Below are positions 57,973 to 64,000 of a DNA stretch of 64,000 nt, piece after piece (the first letter of the stretch is position 1; the number at the start of each line of letters is the position of its first letter). The notes under the pieces were generated by a model that searched no databases, was not told where the DNA came from, and was given only the letters and a program-made list of their open reading frames with translations. Made by a program: the position numbers and the translations under genes. Origin of the DNA: Parabacteroides hominis (GTDB lineage: Bacteria > Bacteroidota > Bacteroidia > Bacteroidales > Tannerellaceae); assembly GCF_014287585.1 (NCBI RefSeq), contig NZ_JACOOJ010000001.1, forward strand, positions 286,513-350,512. The letters run 5' to 3'.

Positions 57973-58161
57973 GCTGACAAAAGTCGGATATTTTATTTAC
58001 TTTTCAAAGCATAATCCCTGCAAAAATTCAAGGTCATTTTAATGTTTGACAACAGGAAAATATAATAAAAAGAAAGCACACATAAGCGCACACACCAGTA
58101 CAAGCCTCAAAACAATAACATTTTGTCAATCCTGTTCTCTCTATGACTGACGTAAAATCAT

Positions 58162-58206
58162 AAAAAAATCGGGGACGTGTCAAAAAAAGAACTTGACACA
58201 TCCCCG
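58162..58206 (-). terminator. Terminator of the recombinase gene
   Basis: On the minus strand CGGGGATGTGTCAA pairs with TTGACACGTCCCCG (one G-T pair) and is followed by a T run. It lies 24 bp after the recombinase stop. The stem resembles the GGAGGTGTGTCAAAA arms of the element at 28282-28422. Confidence 0.85.
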
Positions 58207-58229
58207 TCCTTCCATATCAATAGCTTCTT

Positions 58230-59399
58230 TTATTTCAGCGTGATATTTTTCAGATCACGTATAACAGTCATATCCATAATATCGCTATAGATCTCGGTTG
58301 TCCGCACACTTTTATGCCCTAAGAGCTTCTGCACGGTCGTGATATTCGCTCCATTATATAATAATAAGGTAGCATTTGTATGACGTGCCATGTGGAAAGA
58401 CAACCTTTTACCTATTTCCGCCAACCGGCAAATCCTCTTCAACTGTTTGTTCACATTCGAATTAGCCGAAACGGAGACGCCAAAAAGCGTCTTGGAATAA
58501 CGCCTACGATAACGTTCGTAAATTGAAAGCGCTTTTCCATCAAACAACAAAAACAATGGCAAGCGGACATTCACATCTGTCTTTACCGATGAATAGATCA
58601 ACCATAATTTATCGTCGATCATGTGGAAGTTATCCGGCCTTATATTCACTATATCCGAAAAACGAAGCCCAGTGTAACAACTGAAAAGAAACATATCGAG
58701 CGTTCGTCTAAGTGCACGTTGCAATTTAGGAGCGACATTCTCCAACTTCTCCAATTCTTCCGGCGTCAGATGACCACGCTTACTCTCCATATATTTAATC
58801 TTATACTTGCGAAAAGGATATTTCTGCAATTCGAACAGATCTTTATTTATAGCCAAGTTGACATATCTTTTCAGATGCTTCATATGCTTGGCAATCGTAT
58901 TACGGTGATACTTATGCTCAAGAAGAAAACGTTCAAAATCACAAAGGAAATTAAAAGTAAGATCTTCAAAAGACACTTCCGACTGATACTGGCATAAAAC
59001 CAGCAAAGTAGACATGTGGTTTTTCAGTGTGGACAACCTCAAATTACTATGTTCGATCTCACTTTTCATAAAAGAGACAAAAGATGAAGAGGCAGACTCA
59101 AAATCTCCCCTCTCCCTCAGATATTCCAAGGAAAACGGACGTCCGCTCTGAACCATGTCCAACTCGATCCGCTCCAAGTAGGAAATATAATCCTCCATGT
59201 ACCGATTGAGTTCATCCATGTTGGGATGATTCCTCACAGCCCTTTTCTTGCTATCCCACTGCGTGGGCTTAACATAGATTTTCGTCGAGAAATACTTCTT
59301 TTGCCTATTCAGGTAGGCCTCCACCTGAATCAAAGCTTTTCCTTCTGCATTCAACCGCTTTTTTCGATTGAACACCAGGTTGTAAATAACTTTTTCCAT
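58230..59399 (-). CDS. Tyrosine site-specific recombinase, Bacteroidetes type
   Basis: The 389-residue protein has an N-terminal Arm/SAM-like DNA-binding part (MEKVIYNLVFNRKKRLNAEG, VKPTQWDSKKRAV), a core-binding domain (about 105-200) and the catalytic domain. Active-site residues are Arg246 in TGLRFSD, Lys273 in SVKTD, His336 and Arg339 in HMARH, His362 in LGHKS and nucleophile Tyr371 in IYSD, so it looks intact. The ATG at 59399 was preferred over a longer frame because MEKVIYNLVFNRKKR is the usual start. It lies directly downstream of a susD and a 5'-truncated susC, as invertase genes do in SusC/D shufflons of Bacteroides. Confidence 0.93.
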   Translation of the reverse strand: MEKVIYNLVFNRKKRLNAEGKALIQVEAYLNRQKKYFSTKIYVKPTQWDSKKRAVRNHPNMDELNRYMEDYISYLERIELDMVQSGRPFSLEYLRERGDFESASSSFVSFMKSEIEHSNLRLSTLKNHMSTLLVLCQYQSEVSFEDLTFNFLCDFERFLLEHKYHRNTIAKHMKHLKRYVNLAINKDLFELQKYPFRKYKIKYMESKRGHLTPEELEKLENVAPKLQRALRRTLDMFLFSCYTGLRFSDIVNIRPDNFHMIDDKLWLIYSSVKTDVNVRLPLFLLFDGKALSIYERYRRRYSKTLFGVSVSANSNVNKQLKRICRLAEIGKRLSFHMARHTNATLLLYNGANITTVQKLLGHKSVRTTEIYSDIMDMTVIRDLKNITLK

Positions 59400-59463
59400 G
59401 ATATACATTATTTTCTGAATGAGAACACGAAGGAACAATAATAAGTTCTTTGTTTCGTATGAG

Positions 59464-59480
59464 ACAAACTAAAAGTTTGT
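59464..59480. promoter_or_regulatory. 17-bp perfect dyad upstream of the recombinase gene
   Basis: ACAAACT and AGTTTGT are perfect inverted arms around AAA. It lies 65 bp before the recombinase start and could be an operator or a recombination core. Confidence 0.5.
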
Positions 59481-59522
59481 TATTACATCTTATTCCTTCT
59501 ATTTTTTCTTCTATCATCAAAT

Positions 59523-59553
59523 AAAAAAAGGCTATGGCACTCATGCCACAGCC
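59523..59553 (-). terminator. Terminator of the third susD
   Basis: On the minus strand GGCTGTGGCA pairs with TGCCATAGCC (one G-T pair) around TGAG and is followed by seven T. It lies 26 bp after the susD stop and separates it from the recombinase gene. Confidence 0.9.
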
Positions 59554-59578
59554 TTTTACGTTTGCAATATAAATAAAT

Positions 59579-61057
59579 TTATTTTTTCGGAAGCGTACCC
59601 ATCCAGTCATTCTGTTCGACTCCAAATCCGGAATTGATTTCAGCACTTGGAATAGGGAACAATAAATTGGAAATCTTATAGTTCGTATAAGTGTACATAA
59701 CATTGGGCGCACTATAAGCATAGACCTCTGCGTCTTCATCCCAACGGCGCAAATCATATAAACGCAGGCCTTCCTGGAACAATTCACGTGCACGTTCATC
59801 CTTAATAAAAGACATCAGTGCCTCAGATGTTGCCGGCAGATCGCTCACAGAAGTAATATCGGCATTACGTTTAGCCACCGTCAATAAGGCATTCTGCGCA
59901 TTGCTCAAACTGCCGTTTGAACTTTTCAAATTAGCTTCTGCTATAATCAGGAACATTTCCGGAGCATTTACGATATAGTTTGTTCCATAAGCGGAGTTCC
60001 CAGAAGCATGTGAGAATTTACCAGACTTAAAAACCGGCACGGTCAACGAAGAAGTCGCATCCCATTCAATGAGGCTCGTACGGCAATCATTCTCACCATA
60101 GAGAGACTGCAATTTCGGACTCGGGCTGAAGTTGTAAGTAGACCACAACGTACCGCATGAGTTGGCCGACCAGTTTTGTGTTTCTGTAATAGCCAACGCA
60201 AACAGGCTTTCCGAATTGGATTCTCCACCGTTATAAAGAGCCCTGTAAGATTCTTTCTTATAAGTCAGCGATGTAATGCCAGCCTCGTCGAGTGCTTTTT
60301 GGGCATACGTCATTGCTTCGTCCCAATTTTCAAGATACAGGTATGTACGTGCCAATAATCCGTAAACAGCTGCTTTATTAAAATATAGCAATTGCCCTCT
60401 GTCACCGCCAGCCGCATCGAAATGAGAGATGGCATTCTTGAAATCAGAAAGTACAGCCTCGTAGCTCTGCCCTACAGTCGAACGGCTGACCTGGGCAAGC
60501 GCTTCGATAGGTTTGTCGATAATGACGATACCCGGTTCGGAAGAAAAGTCGGTTCCATTCACTTTTACCTGGTGAGCATAAATATTAGTCAGCAACAACT
60601 GGGCATATCCGCGAAGCGCATACGCTTCTGCCATATTACGGTCCAATACTGCTTTTTCTTCAGCCGTACTGCTTTCATAAATAGCCGGTGCACCTTCAAT
60701 GATACGAGCAGCGTTATCCGCAGTTTTGTATCCGTATTCCCAAATATTCTTCAGGTAAGTATCCGTATCAGTGAATGTAAACTGATAAATTCCGTCAAAA
60801 TGCCCTGTTTTTGAATTCCAATACGAAATATCGGTCGGAATATCGCCGATGCTGATAGCATAATTGCCGGCGAAATAATAATAGTACAAATTATAATAAG
60901 TACCATTAAGCGCTGTCGAAATATTGTCAACTGTTGACAATCCAGCATCGACATCGATGCCTTTATAGTAATCGGTCTCCAAGAAGCTGTTTCCGCATCC
61001 TGAGAATCCGCATCCTAAAGCCAACAGGACACATGCATTTAATATATTCTTTTTCAT
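59579..61057 (-). CDS. SusD-family lipoprotein of the truncated cassette (locus 3)
   Basis: The 492-residue product has a lipoprotein signal (MKKNILNACVLLALGCGFSG, Cys21) and SusD/RagB motifs: AEAYALRGYAQLLLTNIYAH in the TPR region, MFLIIAEANLKSSNG, and RARELFQEGLRLYDLRRW near the C-terminus. It ends SGFGVEQNDWMGTLPK. The start at 61057 begins exactly at the signal peptide. The gene is intact, although its partner susC is not. It should be expressed only if the cassette gains a promoter. Confidence 0.93.
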   Translation of the reverse strand: MKKNILNACVLLALGCGFSGCGNSFLETDYYKGIDVDAGLSTVDNISTALNGTYYNLYYYYFAGNYAISIGDIPTDISYWNSKTGHFDGIYQFTFTDTDTYLKNIWEYGYKTADNAARIIEGAPAIYESSTAEEKAVLDRNMAEAYALRGYAQLLLTNIYAHQVKVNGTDFSSEPGIVIIDKPIEALAQVSRSTVGQSYEAVLSDFKNAISHFDAAGGDRGQLLYFNKAAVYGLLARTYLYLENWDEAMTYAQKALDEAGITSLTYKKESYRALYNGGESNSESLFALAITETQNWSANSCGTLWSTYNFSPSPKLQSLYGENDCRTSLIEWDATSSLTVPVFKSGKFSHASGNSAYGTNYIVNAPEMFLIIAEANLKSSNGSLSNAQNALLTVAKRNADITSVSDLPATSEALMSFIKDERARELFQEGLRLYDLRRWDEDAEVYAYSAPNVMYTYTNYKISNLLFPIPSAEINSGFGVEQNDWMGTLPKK

Positions 61058-61096
61058 ATTCTTAAACATCTCTTTTTAATTACTGTAACACAAGAT

Positions 61097-63940
61097 TTAG
61101 AAAGTAAGTTGAATACCTCCGACGAACGTACAAGTAGCCGGATATTGCCAAGCGATAACACCGTTAGCCGAAGTTTCCGGATTATAGCCGATAAAGTCAC
61201 TTGATGTAAACGTATAGAGATTATCTACAGAAACATAAGCGCGTAATTTCTGGATAAATACTTTTTCCGATAATCTTTTCGGCAACGTATATCCCAATGT
61301 GATATTGCTGATACGCAAATAACTTCCATTATACAAGAAACGGGAAGAAGTTTTCGAAGCATTGTTCGGGTCACCGTAGATGTATTGCGGATATTTAGCT
61401 GTTTTGTTGTCCTCTGTCCAGGAATTAAGAGCCACGTCTTCAAGCGGTGTACGCAACGACATACCGAAGCCGGTAAAAGAAGCACCCGAATCGAAAACCT
61501 TACCACCTAAACGATAGTTAAAGTTTATATTGAAATCCAAGTCTTTCCAAGTCAAGGTGGTTCCAAAACCGCCCAAAATCTTAGGATCGGCATTACCAAC
61601 ATAGCGTTTAGCTGCTGCGTTGTAATCTGACGTAGTCTCGTCACCCTCTTTATTAAGATACCACATCGGTTTACCATTTTCCTGATCAACACCTGCATAT
61701 TCTTTCATGTAGAACTGGCTGTAAGGACGTCCTTCTTCAATAATCTGGTATGTATATTCCAATGGATCGTCGGTCGACAACTTTATCACCTTATTTCTGT
61801 TCCAGGTCAGGTTGGCAAAGACATTCCAAGTCAGTCCCTTCCTCTGGATAATGTTTGCATTTGCAGAGAGTTCGATACCGCGGTTGCGGATAGATCCGAT
61901 ATTCTGATATGTTTCCTTGATACCGGTTGTCATAGACAAGGGAACCTGGAAAAGAGCGTCGGAAGTATCTTCATTATAGAAGTCGAAAGTCAAATGAAAA
62001 CGTTGCAACAACGAAAGGTCGAAGCCTACGTCAAACTTCTTGGAAACTTCCCAAGTCAATGCCGTATTCGGAATACTGGTCGGACGCATACCCGGAGTCT
62101 GATTGTAGTTATAGCCTGAAGAATAGAATCCACGGGCAGCATACCAGTCGATATCCTGGTTACCGACCGTACCGTAAGAGGCACGGAGTGTTGCATTCGT
62201 GATCACTTCATTCCCGCTAAGGAACTCTTCACTTGAAGCACGCCATTTTCCACCAACTGACCAGAAATTACCCCAACGGCTGTCCGAGCCAAACACGGAA
62301 GAACCGTCACGGCGGAAAGAACCGGACAGGTAGTATTTATCTTCATAAGAATAATGTGCATCAAGGAAGTAAGAAGCCAAACGCGCTTCTTTCTTGTAAT
62401 ATTCACTGCCCTGCTCCGTACCGGCTGTCGTAAGGTCACGCATTCCGGATGCAGCAAACGGGAAGTCAGACTTAGCATAATAATCGTAGAAATAGCTTTT
62501 CTTTTGCATTTCCTGTCCAAGCATTACACCTACATCATGTTTTTCTGCAAAAGTGTAATTCCAACCGATAATGTTATTCCATGTAACGACAGTGCTCTTA
62601 GCGTTCATCTGCTGTCCCAATCCGTTATAGTCCATACCCTGCGGATTATAAAGAGCACTCCAGTACTGGTATTCGCGGCGTTCGTTGACATTTACGCCCA
62701 GTGTTGTCTTGGCATAGATGCCTTTACCGAAATCAACTTGGAAATAAGGATTCAAGTTGATTGTCTGAAGAGTAGTTTCGTTTATCTCACCTGCTTTTTC
62801 ATCCATCAATGCCAATGGATTGTAATTATTCACATTCGCATAGTTTCCTTCTTCATCGTAGAACGGAGACATAGGCGTTTGGCTGGATATAGCCGCAGTT
62901 ATCGGGCTGGACATGGAACCTGCCGTAGACAGGGAAAAACCGTTCTGAGTAGAATAGCTGTAGGATGTATTTACCCCCACTGTTGCCCACTTGAATTTGG
63001 AATCCAGGTTAAGACGTCCTGAAAGACGTTCCAAATCAGAACCGATAAGCAAACCGTCCGTGCTCAGATATCCCAAACTTACATAATAACCGGTGGAACC
63101 GGTACGTCCCTGCATATTAAGGTTATAATCCTGATAATAACCTTTACGTGAAATGGCATCCATCCAATCGTAAGAAGACTTGCGGTCCCAACCGAAATAG
63201 TCATCGGCCAAAAAATCATAGTTTTCCTGCCAATCTCCACCTTGTGCAGCAGTCAAACCGTTTGCAAAAAGGTTCATTGTCTGTTGTGCACTGGCAAAGT
63301 CCATATTGTGATTAGCCATCGACACAAAACCTTGTTTAACATCAAGATTAATGTTAAACTTACCTTCCGAACCTTTCTTGGTGGTAACAATGATCACACC
63401 ATTCGCAGCACGCGAACCGTAAATAGCAGTAGCCGCCGCATCCTTCAGAACCGTAATATTTTCAATATCAGCAGGGTTAAGAGCCGCCATCGGGTCTAAT
63501 GTGTTGTTGCTGCTGTAATTGAAAGAATTATCATCTCTGTCTGAATCGATAGGCATACCATCGATCACGTAAAGCGGTTGTGTTCCTGAATTGAGCGAAC
63601 CGCGTCCACGCACATAAATAGAGCCCCATACACCCGGCATACTGCTCGAATTATTCATTTGAATACCAGGAACAGTCCCTTCCAGAGCCTTCACAAAATT
63701 CGCATCGTTTTTCTTGGCAAGAACATCTTTACCAACAATAGATGCAGCACCCGTAAATGAAGCCTTACGCTGTACGCCATATCCCGTAACAACAACTTCA
63801 TCAAGCACCTCAGTATCCGACTCCAAAACAACATTGAGCGTCGGCTTTACTCCCATTTCCTGGGTCTTCATACCCACAAAAGAAATTACCAGAGTCTTTG
63901 CAGAACTTGGTATATCTGCAATATCCTGATTGTTAATGGA
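61097..63940 (-). pseudogene. SusC-family transporter lacking its 5' end (silent cassette or truncated gene)
   Basis: The open frame runs for 947 codons from just after a stop (TAA at 63941-63943) to 61097. It starts in the middle of the carboxypeptidase-like domain (INNQDIADIPSSAKTLVISF), continues through EVLDEVVVTGYGVQRKASFT and a full barrel, and ends CTFVGGIQLTF. The signal peptide and about 80 further residues are missing, and the preceding 60 bp are AT-rich and not SusC coding. A GTG at 63877 could start translation, but without export signal. The body shows no internal stop or frameshift, so it has not decayed. This suits a recombination-dependent reserve cassette beside the tyrosine recombinase. 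Confidence 0.85.
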
Positions 63941-64000
63941 TTAATTATACATGTAGTCTAAGCTATTATCTATTTATAAGAAATAATGCATCGAATATGA
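63941..64000. other. Junction upstream of the truncated susC
   Basis: These last 60 bp are AT-rich, carry stops in the susC frame and show no SusC similarity. The break between coding and noncoding sequence is at about 63940 and may be a recombination or insertion boundary. Confidence 0.5.

Noticed and set aside
59305..59799. 164-residue open frame overlapping susD and the recombinase gene
   Set aside because: It runs antiparallel or out of frame across a terminator and two well-supported genes.

Overview
The window is chromosomal DNA of a gut-type Bacteroidales bacterium, most likely a Parabacteroides species. The genus call is my inference. It rests on three SusC/SusD pairs with glycoside hydrolases, an rseC-rnfBCDGEA cluster, a serC-serA-DUF1015 operon, A-rich start regions without strong Shine-Dalgarno sites, and TAnnTTTG (-7 type) promoter motifs. 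No rRNA, tRNA, CRISPR array or transposase gene was found.

Layout. 1-4.2 kb: amino-sugar genes on the minus strand, namely the start of a NagB-like protein, a 1-kb noncoding block and two tandem nagA paralogues. 4.3-6.3 kb: an ABC-F ATPase. 6.3-15.2 kb: a minus-strand polysaccharide utilisation locus (susC, susD, GH2, GH43-like). 15.2-16.15 kb: a divergent control region. 16.15-27.9 kb: a plus-strand locus (susC, susD, a DUF6057 membrane protein, a PD40 lipoprotein with a CxxCH motif), then a DUF3332 lipoprotein and a large GH2 beta-galactosidase. 27.9-29.5 kb: 1.6 kb of noncoding repeat modules that also occur near 1 kb. 29.6-36.8 kb: housekeeping genes (rny, zapA with a coiled-coil partner, a small winged-helix protein, a B3/4-domain protein with a nucleotidyltransferase, pgeF, obg, adk, hpt). 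36.8-43.6 kb: a beta-propeller lipoprotein, an ABC ATPase and two tandem MacB/FtsX-type permeases. 43.8-52.1 kb: a DUF3078 protein, rseC-rnfBCDGEA and galE. 52.4-58 kb: a HAD hydrolase, DUF1015, serA, serC and rarA. 58.2-64 kb: a tyrosine recombinase beside a susD and a susC whose 5' end is missing.

How it works together. The Sus loci would bind, import and cut glycans at the cell surface. The nagA genes and galE handle sugar products inside the cell. Rnf couples ferredoxin and NAD redox to an ion gradient, typical of this fermentative group.

The most unusual signals are: (1) a perfect 66-bp inverted repeat at the 5' ends of the two divergent susC genes, enclosing their promoters, three 17-bp dyads and a 21-bp tandem palindromic array; (2) the 5'-truncated susC next to a tyrosine recombinase, resembling a silent shufflon cassette; (3) amino-sugar paralogues that have lost catalytic or metal-binding residues; (4) duplicated noncoding modules with a foldback element and a MITE-like 141-bp element. 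All functional readings come from visible motifs and remembered family knowledge; no database search was run.
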